Assembly (NCBI GenBank): GCA_022821965.1
Contig: JAJECN010000002.1
Location: 62,001-126,000, forward strand
DNA length: 64,000 nucleotides
Direction: 5' to 3'
Source of the DNA: Candidatus Poribacteria bacterium
GTDB taxonomy: Bacteria; Poribacteria; WGA-4E; WGA-3G
Within the stretch, counting starts at the first letter, position 1. Each line of letters opens with the position of its first letter. Below, in pieces: positions 16,624 through 26,598 of the stretch. The notes below the pieces were generated by a model. That model was given only the letters and a program-made list of their open reading frames with translations. It searched no databases and had not been told where the DNA came from. The translations under genes and the position numbers were made by a program.

Positions 16624-17199
16624 CTACTCAAAAAGTTGTGAAACCGGACAGGTAAACCCGGGGACGACATCCTCACCCGTGAGTGTGTCTTCATACGTCA
16701 GCAGCGCGATGTCTCTCTCCGAACGATAGACCGTCACCGTTTTGGAACGAGGATCCAGAATCCAAACGAGGTGTGTGCCAGCATCCAGGTAAGCAAACGC
16801 TTTGTCTACAATACGCCACTGAACGTCTGACGGCGAAACGACCTCAATCGCTAGATCGGGAGGTATCGGAAACCCTGTATTTTCGTCCCCATCCAACCGC
16901 GGCGTTGAAACAAACGCCACATCTGGCTTCAGCACACGTTCACCGACCTGAAAATTTGCCTCTACATGGACCTCGCCTAACTGATTCTCATCGACATGCC
17001 GATCCAAATACCGGATGACCTTAACACTAACCTTGCTATGTATTCTCGTTGGTGGTGACATCGGCACTAATTCTCCTTTAACGTATTCATATCCGTCTAT
17101 ATCGTTCTCAAGAAATTCTGCCAACGTCATTGAGACCTGTTCCGGTGAGCGAATACCTTGCGCGATCTCATGGAGTTCTTGTTGTGTCATGCTTTTCAT
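16624..17199 (-). CDS. Uma2-family putative endonuclease (DUF820)
   Basis: 191 aa, PD-(D/E)xK-like fold. Seen: DIDGYEYVKGELVPMSPP, HSKVSVKVIRYLDRHV, KPDVAFVS and LAIEVVSPSD followed by the K of DKAFAYLDAG, the family's active-site pattern. Uma2 proteins are abundant in Cyanobacteria and Poribacteria-like genomes; their biological role is unclear. Start ATG 17199 follows AGAGGA. Transcribed alone from the promoter at 17238-17266. Confidence 0.88.
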   Translation of the reverse strand: MKSMTQQELHEIAQGIRSPEQVSMTLAEFLENDIDGYEYVKGELVPMSPPTRIHSKVSVKVIRYLDRHVDENQLGEVHVEANFQVGERVLKPDVAFVSTPRLDGDENTGFPIPPDLAIEVVSPSDVQWRIVDKAFAYLDAGTHLVWILDPRSKTVTVYRSERDIALLTYEDTLTGEDVVPGFTCPVSQLFE

Positions 17200-17237
17200 T
17201 CCTCTGTGCCTCTGTACCTGAGTGCTCTGTGAGGTTT

Positions 17238-17266
17238 ATTGTAACATCTAACGTTGCGTTTGTCAA
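17238..17266 (-). promoter_or_regulatory. sigma-70-type promoter for Uma2 gene
   Basis: On the minus strand TTGACA (17266-17261), 17-nt spacer, TACAAT (17243-17238), about 35 nt before the Uma2 start. Confidence 0.65.
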
Positions 17267-17386
17267 GAAAGAATAGCGAACAGGATATGTAAATTTTTGA
17301 CATGAATAGGGAGCCGAAGTCGTTCCAGTCCTTTGTAGGAGCGGTTTGTAACCCCGATTTATAACTTTCGCGATAGAGCCGACTAA

Positions 17387-17419
17387 CAAAAAAGGCAGGG
17401 AGCCATAAGAACTCCCTGC
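17387..17419 (-). terminator. strong intrinsic terminator
   Basis: On the minus strand GCAGGGAG (17419-17412) pairs with CTCCCTGC (17402-17395) and is followed by a T run (17393-17387). It ends the dockerin-protein transcript, 27 nt after the stop. Confidence 0.85.
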
Positions 17420-17445
17420 TTGAATGCTATACCCGATAAACGGAC

Positions 17446-19845
17446 CTATTTCCGTATCAGCAATTTCCGAGTTGCGGTAAAATCGCCAGCGGACAGCGTA
17501 TAGAAATAGACACCACTTGCAACAGACTCACCTTGGGCATTCCTACCGTCCCAATACGCCGCACGACTCCGACTCTCATAGAAACCAGCTACCTGATGCC
17601 CTAATGCCAACGTCCGCACGACTTGCCCGTTGACCGCATGGATCGTCAGTGTGACTTCCGCAGGGGCTGCCAGACGATACGGTATCCACGTCTCTGGATT
17701 GAACGGATTTGGATGGTTGGCGAGGAGACGCGTCTTAGTGGGACGTGTTGTTGCCAAAAGGGTTTGTAGAAAGGCTATCGCCTGTTGGTATCTATGCGAT
17801 CCATCCGTTTGGGCAAGTAAGAGGCTCAATTGCGTCTCAAGCATTGCCCTATCCAGGGACGTTATTGTTTCAGCATTCGTAGGCGCAGCGGCGTTCACTG
17901 GATCGTCCAAGTTTTCAATGACAAGGAGAAGGTCTGCTGTGGTAACCGTGCCATCGGCGTTGACATCTGCTCGAGGGTTGGCTGTTTCACTCCCTTGAAG
18001 TGCTGTCACCACCAACAGCAAGTCCGTTACGTTGATCCTTCCATCCTCATTGAGGTCGGCGGGTGGGTTTGTCATCGGATTCAGAGTGTACGCCGCGTCA
18101 TTTTCAAATCCAAAGTAACCGCCCCAACCCCCTTCTCCATCTTCAACAGCAACAAGCAACATATTTTTTCCGCGTTTCAGTGTAACAGGGAAGGATTCTT
18201 GATAATCGTCAGCCCAATGCCACTTGAGTTGCTCATGGATTAACGCTCCATTGAGCCAGACCTTGTGATTATCGTCACTCCCGGCATACATCCACGTGTT
18301 TTGTTCCCGAGGTGAATATAAAACAATCGAACCGTAGGCAACATGGTAGTCTATAATGCCCCTTCCCAAGCCGATGGCATTCACTACTTCATTGATGTTA
18401 TCGCCGCCTATCGGTGCAAGTTTCCCGGAAGTCCATGCCTTTTCTCCAACCTTTTCGCCTGCAGTCGCGCCCTTGGTGGCAATCTGCTTCTCTGTCACGG
18501 AACCATTGCTGGCTTCTGCAAGCCAATCTATTTCTGAAGTGACGGTTGCTGCGACTCCGCTCTCCCTGGCCGGGACAATCATCCACAACCAGGGTCCTTC
18601 TATTTTCGGACCGGGAGATCCTACCCCCAGAAGTTCGCTATCAATCAATACACGTGCTATTTTTTCTTTGGGTATTTCCTCAGCACGAAACAGAGCAAGG
18701 TTATTACCGTTCTCGTCTTTAAGTAACCAGATATCACCCGCATTGGTGCCGAAAATGCGGATGTCCGAACTTTGACGTGCATGAAAGACCTCCGTTTCAT
18801 CAGAGTTTACCTTGTACAGTGAAACATCCGTTCCAGTGAGGTTCACAAGGAGGAATTCAGCGTAATCGCCTACGGTTTTTGATTCATTCAGGTTCGTAAG
18901 CTTACTCGGATCATAGAGGGGCCAATCCACCCACTCACCACCACCATTGCTGTCTGGATTATTCAATTGCTCATATAGTTCTAATGATTCTGCGGGCCAT
19001 TCAAACGTTGGAGAATTTCGTGGGTTGAACCCGTGCAGATGCGGCAGATGAAGCCGCGTCGCGGGCCAAGTGAATCGCCAATCGCTATCGCCCAAGACTT
19101 CAACCAGCAACGCAGCAAGACCGGGATCGTAATCCTTTAACTTCGCTCGTGTGTTAATATCGTATTCCCGAAAGAAGGCGTTAAACCAAGATAGCATTCC
19201 TTCAGCCCAGTATTCGTCTCGATTTGTGGCAGCGAAAGTGCCTTCCCACAATCCGTTCTTTATCGCTGCAGTGAAGGCAGCGTTGAGTCTGTCATCAAAA
19301 CCTGGGTCAATCCTTTCCAAGCCGCCCCGATGCAAGCCATGGGCGAACTCGTGAATTAGCACAGATATAGACCAATACGGATTGTTGGGGTAGTTAAGCA
19401 GACTTTCCTCGCTACAACTTGTTGTCTGTCCGCCTAAACCGCGGTTACGAATATTGTAATAAAAATTGGGGCGGAAGTGACTATATTCGGGAATGTCCGT
19501 TATCGTCTCATCATACGCTATCACGGAAACACGTGTCTTGTTTTGCGCCATTGCCCGTAGTATATCCGGACGATGCCCAATCATTTGATGGATGAGATAT
19601 GCGGCTTCCTTAACAGCATAAGGACTCACGTGTGCGGATGCTAACACAGGCAATCCGCCAACATCAATCCACTGTTGGTAAAACGGATCTAGTCCAAAAG
19701 CCTCTCGGACAGCACGCGAGGGGGGAGTCGGCTCAGGAATGTCAATTTGCGCTTTCGCAGGTGGCAAAATTGAGAAAAATAACATCCAGAACGCGAGTGT
19801 AACAGGAAATATAAATTGCAGCTTATAGGTTTTCCATGCAGTCAT
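17446..19845 (-). CDS. secreted HExxH protein with dockerin and FlgD/T9SS-like C-terminal domains
   Basis: 799 aa. N-terminal hydrophobic signal (FIFPVTLAFWMLFFSILPPAKA). Residues ~30-270 hold a possible zinc metallopeptidase domain with IHEFAHGLHRGG (HExxH-like HEFAH) and a downstream EYWAEG. A beta-rich middle region contains a PA14/GBD-like piece (NKVWLNGALIHEQLKWHWAD type). Then a dockerin type I pair (DLNEDGRINVTDLLLVVTAL and DVNADGTVTTADLLLVIENL) and a C-terminal FlgD Ig-like/sorting domain (NHPNPFNPETWIPYRLAAPA, GVYFYTLSAGDFTATRKLL). Known for Poribacteria-like exported proteins; the target is unknown. The terminator lies directly downstream. Confidence 0.8.
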   Translation of the reverse strand: MTAWKTYKLQFIFPVTLAFWMLFFSILPPAKAQIDIPEPTPPSRAVREAFGLDPFYQQWIDVGGLPVLASAHVSPYAVKEAAYLIHQMIGHRPDILRAMAQNKTRVSVIAYDETITDIPEYSHFRPNFYYNIRNRGLGGQTTSCSEESLLNYPNNPYWSISVLIHEFAHGLHRGGLERIDPGFDDRLNAAFTAAIKNGLWEGTFAATNRDEYWAEGMLSWFNAFFREYDINTRAKLKDYDPGLAALLVEVLGDSDWRFTWPATRLHLPHLHGFNPRNSPTFEWPAESLELYEQLNNPDSNGGGEWVDWPLYDPSKLTNLNESKTVGDYAEFLLVNLTGTDVSLYKVNSDETEVFHARQSSDIRIFGTNAGDIWLLKDENGNNLALFRAEEIPKEKIARVLIDSELLGVGSPGPKIEGPWLWMIVPARESGVAATVTSEIDWLAEASNGSVTEKQIATKGATAGEKVGEKAWTSGKLAPIGGDNINEVVNAIGLGRGIIDYHVAYGSIVLYSPREQNTWMYAGSDDNHKVWLNGALIHEQLKWHWADDYQESFPVTLKRGKNMLLVAVEDGEGGWGGYFGFENDAAYTLNPMTNPPADLNEDGRINVTDLLLVVTALQGSETANPRADVNADGTVTTADLLLVIENLDDPVNAAAPTNAETITSLDRAMLETQLSLLLAQTDGSHRYQQAIAFLQTLLATTRPTKTRLLANHPNPFNPETWIPYRLAAPAEVTLTIHAVNGQVVRTLALGHQVAGFYESRSRAAYWDGRNAQGESVASGVYFYTLSAGDFTATRKLLIRK

Positions 19846-20942
19846 AATATATACAGTGTTTCCCTTTTGTGAAAGCAGATGGCTTTTGGTGATCCGTACA
19901 ACCTGCTAAAGCGAGGACCCACTTGTAGTAAAGCCCACAATTAATTATACACTCAAAGATTGGCGAGGATACAATCCTCGCCAGCGGCGGTTTTATGCTT
20001 TTGAGAGTGTTGGTTATTTTCGGGTTTTACTATAATCATAGCCTCCCGACGGACCGCTTGAATCAGCGTGTGGGATTGGCTTACAGGCCGGCAGCGGGAA
20101 TTCCGATTCCCGACACAGCCTCCTGCAAGCGCGCGAGGAAATTGGATAATATTGTAGAACAAACAGACAATTGTCTCAGTATGTAAAAAATTACACCAAA
20201 ATGCGTTAGGACTTACGTGATTCCCTGGTGAGTGCGGTTTCAAACCGCTTCCACCGCGGGAAAATGGGCGGAATTCTGTGATTTTGCGTAATTCATGGTT
20301 ATAATAGATCAATTTTGATAATTATTAAAGTAAAATAATAAAGTCTATATCTAACTATATGATATTTTCAGGGAAAAAGCAAATTATGTCCATAAAATTG
20401 CTAATTTTACTTGAAAAATACATGATACTTTAGAATTTTACCCAGACCTTTTTTAAAAAAGCGGATATGCCCTACTTTTTAACGAATGTAGGGTTCGCTG
20501 GTGTTTTAGGCATCTTGCCTTAAAATATCTTGTAGATTTCAGGGTCCCGATATAGATATGGGTTTGTTAGGGGGTTGACACAAAACTTGCTAAAGTTGCT
20601 TCCTTAAGTGGTGGTGAAGTAGTGATGGAAAAAGAAGAAAGCACAAGTTGGTATCTACTGTGAAATATTTATCGGATGGGTCTTCCGAAAAATAGAGGTA
20701 AATCACAAAAAGTTTTATTTTAAATCAAAAAAAGTTGAACGAGAAGGAACGAAAAGAACATAAAGCAGAGGACTTTCAAGCGAGATTGAGAGACTTGAAA
20801 GTACCAAGGCGGTTATGGAAGTTCGGTGTTCTCGGTATAAGTTGGCGTTTTTTGTCTTTTACCGCTCAACCCAACCTACATTTACGCGGGTTTTTTATTT
20901 TCTAACTCACGTAGAGAAAAGGTATATTTTGCTGAAAAGTTG
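19846..20942. repeat. 1.1-kb non-coding, palindrome-rich region
   Basis: No gene with recognisable content on either strand. It holds a perfect 10-bp hairpin with a 3-nt loop (19961-19983, TGGCGAGGAT/ATCCTCGCCA), GGGAAT/ATTCCC near 20098-20117, a GCGGTTT/AAACCGC palindrome near 20232-20247, and an AT-rich tract (20290-20460). A frame starting at a TTG near 20729 is open for about 55 codons but has no supporting signal. Looks like a graveyard of dispersed repeats. Confidence 0.55.
19961..19983. repeat. REP-like perfect hairpin
   Basis: TGGCGAGGAT (19961-19970) and ATCCTCGCCA (19974-19983) with loop ACA. Short, GC-rich, no T tract; REP-like. Confidence 0.6.
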
Positions 20943-23360
20943 TTATACCAATCCACCGCGTTTTCTCAGGAACCACTCGAATCCAAGTAAAGCGATAACC
21001 GCACCAAAGATGAGAGGTATATCCCAAATGTCAACATCTGTGATTTTTGAAGTCGCACTTTCGACGAGGGGAATCTGCTTTACGAGTTGGTCTGCTTCCT
21101 CCACTGTGTAATACTTTCCACCACTACCTTCAGCCAAGGTCTTGAGAAGCGCGGTGTTAAGTTCAGCATCGCTAAATTCGGCGTAAGATGTCTTTACCTC
21201 AAAAAGGGTTTGCTGCTCACCCAGGTCCTCACCACCGAGGCTACCGGCTGCAATAACGGTGTACTCGCCATATCGATTTGGAATAAAACGTGTCGTATAA
21301 AGTCCATCTTTACCGAGGACTTGCTCAAGTCTCAACTCTTTACGCTTGTCCTCCTCGTCCACGACGATAGCTCGAACCTTTGCGTTGTTCGTCAGTTGAA
21401 ACTCTGGGTCAGTAGCGGTGACCTCAATCACGACCGGCTCTTTCAGCGCGTAAGTTGTTTTTGCAATATCAAGTTTAAGATGTTCTTTTGGTGCCGTTGT
21501 CAACCACCTCGCAGCCTGTCGCCAGAACCGTTCGTGGCTATCCCCTTGATGCCAGAATCGTTGATTACCCTCTTCGTGGGAGGGTATCAACCGCCACCGC
21601 CACGAAGAGTGCGGCGTAAATACCATGACACGTCCAGCATTGTAATTCTGGGTCGCGATGAGGATCCGATTCCCGAATTCATTTCGGTCAGTCGGATGTT
21701 CCGCCAAAACAAGTGCTCCTGCTTTCGCGCGTTTCACTTTACTATATCCTTTTAGCACAGGTAAAATTTTCCAAAGTTCCAAGTTTTCGGTAGGGATATC
21801 TGCCAACCGCATCAAATTTTCAACCTCCCCTTCTGGTGTCAGTTGCAATTTATATCCTTTATTATCGGTAGCCCGTGAACGGATGGTTGACCGAGGGAGT
21901 CGTCTCGGTGCTAACGGTGCTGGTGCGGATCCAAGTTCCAATTCCACGGGGAGACACTGTGCAATCGGCGTGTTGATGTAGGACCCAGAAAGCTCGTGGT
22001 TTCCCAACGAACTTGAACCCCCTAACATAAGCAACCCGCCGCCTCGAGTGCGTACAAACTCAACTGTATCCTCCAGTTGTTTAGGTGTGAATTCGGAGGC
22101 ATCTACGTTGCCTAAAATGATGGCATCAAAGTCAAAAAGGGTTTCCCGATCATCCGGATAAAAACCGAAATCATGCGATATATCGGTGCGAGTACCGCCG
22201 TAATTCTGACCGTTATTAGAGATGCTTTTCAAAAATCGATCCGTTAATTGGATGTTCGGATCGTTATTCAGGGCACGTTTTATGGAGCCAAACTCATAAC
22301 GCGGTTTACCATCAACAAATAGGATTTTTACACGTTTGGTAGGTGCTACCTTGAGTAAAAATGTCTTCGTGTTGTTTTGTGGCACCGCCTCTGCTTCTCC
22401 TAACTCGGCATGCACTTCAAACTTTTGGGTACCGGCTTCGCGTGGGGTAAACTTAATCGACACGCGTCCGGTCTTAGGAGCCGATGTTGCGTCTGTTCCG
22501 CCGAGTTGTGGAATCCAAGAGATTCCTTCATCCAAATCAACGGACGCTGTCTTGAGGATTCGTCCGTTGCTCGTCAACTGGACGTTCACTTTCTTTCCGC
22601 TGAATCCTTTTCGTTTCAGCGATACCCACATCTCCACAGGAAAATCTTCTTCCGCGGTTCGAGGTACATCCACTTTGACAATTTCAAGGTCTGGATTACC
22701 CTCTTCGGCACCGATGCCGACGGTATGGATCGGCAGTTTTCGCTCTCGGATTTGCATCGCAAACTTCGCGATGTCAACACCGCTCCTGTCTGCCCCATCC
22801 GTTAACAGGACAGCACCAGAAAGTGGAATTCCCTGTAAATCGTCAAGTGCTTCGTTTAGTGCCTGTGGGATATCCGTACTCTCACCCTCCGCGCTTGTCA
22901 ATGCCTCGCTGGAAATCCGTTTTGCCGTAGTGTCAAACGCAAAAAGTCTGACCTTGAATTTAGCATCCAGTTTTTCAAGGAGTCCGTCCTCTTCGGCGAA
23001 CAACAAATCGTTGGCGCGGCGCAACCGTGTTGTCGAATCAATAGCATCGGTGATCTGCATGCTTTTAGAACGGTCAACCATCACCAATAGATAGGAATCA
23101 TCAGGGTTTGTCTGATAAATTGTTAGGAAGGGTTTGAGTAGACAGAAGGCGAGCAAACAGAGTACAACCGCACGAAGGAAGATGAGAAAACCTCGGAAAC
23201 CGCGTCGGATACGTCCTTGTGTGCTCCGGTATGCCCATATTGTAACAACAAAAAGCGCGATGAGTAGAACAGCTATAAGAAGCCCGGGTAACGGTACCCC
23301 AAATGAGAAATTTCCTTCTCGAAAAACATCAATGGGATACTTCATCATTTTTTCAAACAT
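20943..23360 (-). CDS. vWA-domain membrane protein with glutamine amidotransferase-like domain
   Basis: About 805 aa. Two N-terminal transmembrane segments (LPGLLIAVLLIALFVVTIWA and FLIFLRAVVLCLLAFCLL), then a vWA domain with a MIDAS DRSKS and LTDGADRSG, beta-sandwich segments, a class I glutamine amidotransferase-like region (ILFVDGKPRYEFGSIKRAL, TRGGGLLMLGGSSSLG), and a C-terminal membrane helix (IPLIFGAVIALLGFEWFL). Similar large membrane proteins accompany MoxR/DUF58 clusters in Planctomycetes-like genomes. Start uncertain: ATG at 23360 or TTG at 23366, the latter 5 nt after AAGGAG. Function unknown; possibly envelope surveillance with the distant MoxR at 14023. Confidence 0.85.
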   Translation of the reverse strand: MFEKMMKYPIDVFREGNFSFGVPLPGLLIAVLLIALFVVTIWAYRSTQGRIRRGFRGFLIFLRAVVLCLLAFCLLKPFLTIYQTNPDDSYLLVMVDRSKSMQITDAIDSTTRLRRANDLLFAEEDGLLEKLDAKFKVRLFAFDTTAKRISSEALTSAEGESTDIPQALNEALDDLQGIPLSGAVLLTDGADRSGVDIAKFAMQIRERKLPIHTVGIGAEEGNPDLEIVKVDVPRTAEEDFPVEMWVSLKRKGFSGKKVNVQLTSNGRILKTASVDLDEGISWIPQLGGTDATSAPKTGRVSIKFTPREAGTQKFEVHAELGEAEAVPQNNTKTFLLKVAPTKRVKILFVDGKPRYEFGSIKRALNNDPNIQLTDRFLKSISNNGQNYGGTRTDISHDFGFYPDDRETLFDFDAIILGNVDASEFTPKQLEDTVEFVRTRGGGLLMLGGSSSLGNHELSGSYINTPIAQCLPVELELGSAPAPLAPRRLPRSTIRSRATDNKGYKLQLTPEGEVENLMRLADIPTENLELWKILPVLKGYSKVKRAKAGALVLAEHPTDRNEFGNRILIATQNYNAGRVMVFTPHSSWRWRLIPSHEEGNQRFWHQGDSHERFWRQAARWLTTAPKEHLKLDIAKTTYALKEPVVIEVTATDPEFQLTNNAKVRAIVVDEEDKRKELRLEQVLGKDGLYTTRFIPNRYGEYTVIAAGSLGGEDLGEQQTLFEVKTSYAEFSDAELNTALLKTLAEGSGGKYYTVEEADQLVKQIPLVESATSKITDVDIWDIPLIFGAVIALLGFEWFLRKRGGLV

Positions 23361-23442
23361 TTTTAACAATCGGGCTCCTTTACTGATTGACCTCACAGGT
23401 TAATCGGGTTTCATTAGCATTCACTAATTGGCAGGCAAGACT

Positions 23443-24429
23443 TCACGCGGAGAGGCTGAGGCACTGACCTGTACGCGCAGATTCGTGCAACGCATCAATG
23501 ACACGCATATTTCCGAGGGCATCATCTATCGGTAAATGCAGAGGGGCACCAGTATCTACCGCTTCACAGAGATCCAAAATCTCAGCACCGTAAGGATTCA
23601 CGCCATCAGTCACACTAAAAGTCTCGCCGTTTACAATAAAGTGTGACTCACCTTCCGAATTGCCCCACGCGCTCTGAACAAAAAGTGTGCCATCCGTCCC
23701 GGCGACCTCGTAAGATTCACGCCATGTCCAACCAAAGCTGCAGTCCAATTGTCCAGTAATACCGTTACCAAAGTCCAAGGTTCCAATCAGCGTCTCCCAG
23801 ACGTTGTTAATCGGTTCAAATTTGCCTGTTGCCCAGACCGACTGCGGTTCCTGTCCAACGAGATAACGAATGATGTTGATGCAATAACACCCCAAATCCA
23901 TGACAGCACCACCACCGAGGTCGCCTCTCAATCGCCAGTTCTGACGGTCTGTGAGTCCGGTTGAAAAAGTAGAACGTGCATAGCGCACGTCGCCGATCGC
24001 GCCATCTTCAATCTTCTGTTTCACAGCGAGCGTCAACGGGTGATGCCGATACATGAATGCCTCCATCAATAAGATACCAGCACGTTCTGTAACCTGAATC
24101 ATCTGCTCTAACTGTGTGGCGTTGACCGCAATCGGTTTTTCAACAAGGATACCCTTGACACCACACCGGACCGCCTCCAGCACATTTTTGAGATGGCTTG
24201 AGGGCCACGTCGCAATGACGAGAACATCCGGTTGCTGTTTCTCTAACATCTGTCGGAGATCGTTGTAGGTATTTTGGACCTCATATTCAGTAGCAAAGCG
24301 CGCAAGCGATTCAAATTTTTCATCGCATGCCCCTACGATTTCGATTTCTGGCAGATTTCGCCATGCATTGCCGTGTGCATTAGATATACCACCACACCCG
24401 ACAATTGCCACTCGATATTTTTTCGCCAT
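23443..24429 (-). CDS. Gfo/Idh/MocA family oxidoreductase
   Basis: 328 aa. N-terminal Rossmann fold YRVAIVGCGGISNAHG, the EKP motif in ILVEKPIAVNA (Lys is catalytic in the family), and a C-terminal sugar-binding domain (DLGGGAVMDLGCYCINIIRYL). It oxidises or reduces a sugar or sugar-like substrate with NAD(P). First of three such genes in a catabolic block with a DapA-type aldolase; all on the minus strand. No signal peptide. Substrate not predictable. Confidence 0.92.
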   Translation of the reverse strand: MAKKYRVAIVGCGGISNAHGNAWRNLPEIEIVGACDEKFESLARFATEYEVQNTYNDLRQMLEKQQPDVLVIATWPSSHLKNVLEAVRCGVKGILVEKPIAVNATQLEQMIQVTERAGILLMEAFMYRHHPLTLAVKQKIEDGAIGDVRYARSTFSTGLTDRQNWRLRGDLGGGAVMDLGCYCINIIRYLVGQEPQSVWATGKFEPINNVWETLIGTLDFGNGITGQLDCSFGWTWRESYEVAGTDGTLFVQSAWGNSEGESHFIVNGETFSVTDGVNPYGAEILDLCEAVDTGAPLHLPIDDALGNMRVIDALHESARTGQCLSLSA

Positions 24430-24536
24430 AATTTTTTGCTATCGGAAACCATTAGTTGTCGGCTTTCGGTCTTTCCTTCTGATTGCCGTTTACTGATGGC
24501 TGACAGCCTCTCCTCCAAGAACTGATAACTATTATC
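24430..24536. repeat. dispersed repeat between two Gfo/Idh/MocA genes
   Basis: Contains TTGTCGGCTTTCGGTC near one end and GAACTGATAACTATTATC near the other, resembling the ends of the 15016-15140 repeat. It fills the intergenic space. Confidence 0.5.
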
Positions 24537-25508
24537 CTATAGCGAAGAGATCTCTACCAACCTTTTCTCTTGTGCGGAGAGATTCGCTGCGAGTGATATT
24601 TCAAGCGTTTTGACAGCATCGCTATACGGACTCAAAATCTGAGACGCATCACCACTGCGCACCGCTTCAACAAAAACTTCATCGATTGTTGGGCTCGGTT
24701 CTGTCTTATCCACCCATTCGCCATCTTCCTGCACCAAGACCCGTGATGGATTCCAATTCAACAGTTCTCCCTCATACAGTAAATCTAAGACATTCGCGTT
24801 CGACCAATCACCGGCATAAGCCCAAGTAGCAGTTAATGAACCGACCGCACCGTTTGCAAACTGGAGTGCGACACTATTGACATCAGGACAATCTGTCTCT
24901 TTAAGAAGCCTGTTTGCCTGCATCGCATAGACGGACTCGACCTCACCGCCCATATAACGCATCATGTCGATTGTGTGTGTTGCTTGTTCGACAAGTTGAC
25001 CACCGGATTTGTTCATCTGACGGAGCCATGCGTTCGGGTCCCCGTGTCCGGTGCTGCACCAGTACTTACCCACAATCATGTTAATTGTTCTTTCCTTCAG
25101 GATTTGCTGCGTTATCTGCGTCGAACCGAGATAACGAAGTTGATAACCGACACATGTTATCAATCCTGCTTTCGCTACCGCTGCTTCAAGTTCACGGGCA
25201 ATATCTATATTGATGGCAACCGGTTTCTCAACAAGAAACGGTAAGCCGCGCGCAATAACGTCGCGTTCCGGTTGTCCATGAACAAAGACGGGAAGACTCA
25301 GATAGACAGCATCTAAATCATCACGTTCAAGTAGATGTTGGTGTGCGGTATAGGGGTCAGCATTATGCCTCTCGGCTGCACTTTGCGCCCGCTCAGCTTG
25401 AACGTCACACACAGCTACAACATTTGCCCCTTCGATTCCAGCTAATTGGTTCATGTGCCCATTCGCATTGCCACCACATCCAATAAATCCGATTTTAATT
25501 TCTGTCAT
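24537..25508 (-). CDS. Gfo/Idh/MocA family oxidoreductase
   Basis: 323 aa. IKIGFIGCGGNANGHM nucleotide-binding motif, LPFLVEKPVAINI with the catalytic Lys, and GGQLVEQATHTIDMMRYMGG in the substrate domain. Shares the fold but is clearly divergent from the neighbouring copies, so it is not a recent duplicate. Same-strand neighbour of the PD40 propeller with about 25 nt between, likely cotranscribed. Confidence 0.92.
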   Translation of the reverse strand: MTEIKIGFIGCGGNANGHMNQLAGIEGANVVAVCDVQAERAQSAAERHNADPYTAHQHLLERDDLDAVYLSLPVFVHGQPERDVIARGLPFLVEKPVAINIDIARELEAAVAKAGLITCVGYQLRYLGSTQITQQILKERTINMIVGKYWCSTGHGDPNAWLRQMNKSGGQLVEQATHTIDMMRYMGGEVESVYAMQANRLLKETDCPDVNSVALQFANGAVGSLTATWAYAGDWSNANVLDLLYEGELLNWNPSRVLVQEDGEWVDKTEPSPTIDEVFVEAVRSGDASQILSPYSDAVKTLEISLAANLSAQEKRLVEISSL

Positions 25509-25533
25509 TGCGTAATTTTCCTATATTGAACAT

Positions 25534-26544
25534 TTACTGTGCATTGATTTCAGATGCCTTGAGTGTGCCCCATAGTACCGACTGTTTCTCCGCACTCGGA
25601 GAGACAGAGAAGAATGCTTCGGGTACCCACATAGGATTGGACGATATTTTCCTTGTTGCCTCAAGCGGTTCGCCTTTGTTTTCACCTTTGACGTTTATGA
25701 CGCATATCACATTGTCCGCCCAAAACTTAGTGGCTTTGATCCGCTCTCCTGGCATCATTTTTGGTAGAATCGCAAAAAAATAGGCGATCCATTTTCCGTC
25801 AGGCGACCACGTCGGGCTCCGCGCCCATCCGTTTCGCCCCACTTGGGTCAGGTTACGACGTTTGTTTCCTTTGACATCCGTAATAATGATATTCACGCCC
25901 TCCCTTCCTGTTATCCCAGCAGCATAGGCAATCTGTTTTCCATCGGGTGACCATGTGCACCCCGATATGTTCATATCTTGTATCAATTTTCGCTTCTGGC
26001 CACCATCGGCAGCCATGATATAAAGAAAATGTTCTCCGCCTTGGTACGAATCATAAGCGATCCATTTGCTATCAGGAGACCACGCAGATGTTCCAATGTG
26101 ACCTTGGTTTGTTAAACGCATCAGATTTGAACCGTCTGCATCGGTTCTGTAGATATCCAGACTGCCTGCTCTATCCGACACAAAGGTGATCCATTTTCCA
26201 TTTGGTGCCCAAGCGGGACGTAAGTCTCTGCCCGGGTGATCTGTCAATTGCCAAGATTCTTTTTTTCTAACATCCGTCACGTAAATATCATGGTTCCCAG
26301 CACCATTGGACCGATAGGCAAAGAAACGTCCAGTTGGTGACCAAGTGAGTGCGAACTTCGGCGCATTATCGCTTGCAAGTTTCTGGAAATTCTCTCCAGT
26401 GCTATCTATGAGATAGATGTCAGCACTTCCCTTGTAATCAACAAAAGAGAGCATCCCTGCTTTAGATGTGTGTCCAGTTCTCGTCAGAAAACTGCTTAGT
26501 AACAATGTAGTCCCTAATATCACATAAATCAGTGTACGTTTCAT
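25534..26544 (-). CDS. exported WD40-like (PD40/TolB-type) beta-propeller
   Basis: About 336 aa. Signal-type N-terminus (MKRTLIYVILGTTLLLSSFL) then repeated PD40 blades: LTWSPTGRFFAYRSNGAGNH, PAWAPNGKWITFVSDRAGSL, SAWSPDSKWIAYDSYQGGEH, CTWSPDGKQIAYAAG, PTWSPDGKWIAYFF. The same repeats form the TolB propeller. It is probably periplasmic or lipid-anchored. ATG at 26544 follows GAGG by 9 nt; the TTG 6 nt upstream is less likely. Function likely binding; position inside a sugar-oxidoreductase block suggests a link to that pathway, which is inference. Confidence 0.85.
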   Translation of the reverse strand: MKRTLIYVILGTTLLLSSFLTRTGHTSKAGMLSFVDYKGSADIYLIDSTGENFQKLASDNAPKFALTWSPTGRFFAYRSNGAGNHDIYVTDVRKKESWQLTDHPGRDLRPAWAPNGKWITFVSDRAGSLDIYRTDADGSNLMRLTNQGHIGTSAWSPDSKWIAYDSYQGGEHFLYIMAADGGQKRKLIQDMNISGCTWSPDGKQIAYAAGITGREGVNIIITDVKGNKRRNLTQVGRNGWARSPTWSPDGKWIAYFFAILPKMMPGERIKATKFWADNVICVINVKGENKGEPLEATRKISSNPMWVPEAFFSVSPSAEKQSVLWGTLKASEINAQ

Positions 26545-26598
26545 CGTCAATTACCTCGTCCGGTTAGTGGTCTGAGGTTATTGCAATCTGTATGTTAA

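Noticed and set aside
16497-16694. N-terminal extension of the sulfatase
   Set aside because: It overlaps the Uma2 gene end and looks non-coding; ATG 16496 has its own AGGGG.
19953-20312. Minus-strand ORF of 119 codons in the 1.1-kb gap
   Set aside because: Sequence is repetitive and basic, without motif; it spans hairpins.
20729-20900. Open frame of about 55 codons after a TTG
   Set aside because: No Shine-Dalgarno or homology seen; retained only as a note in the gap entry.
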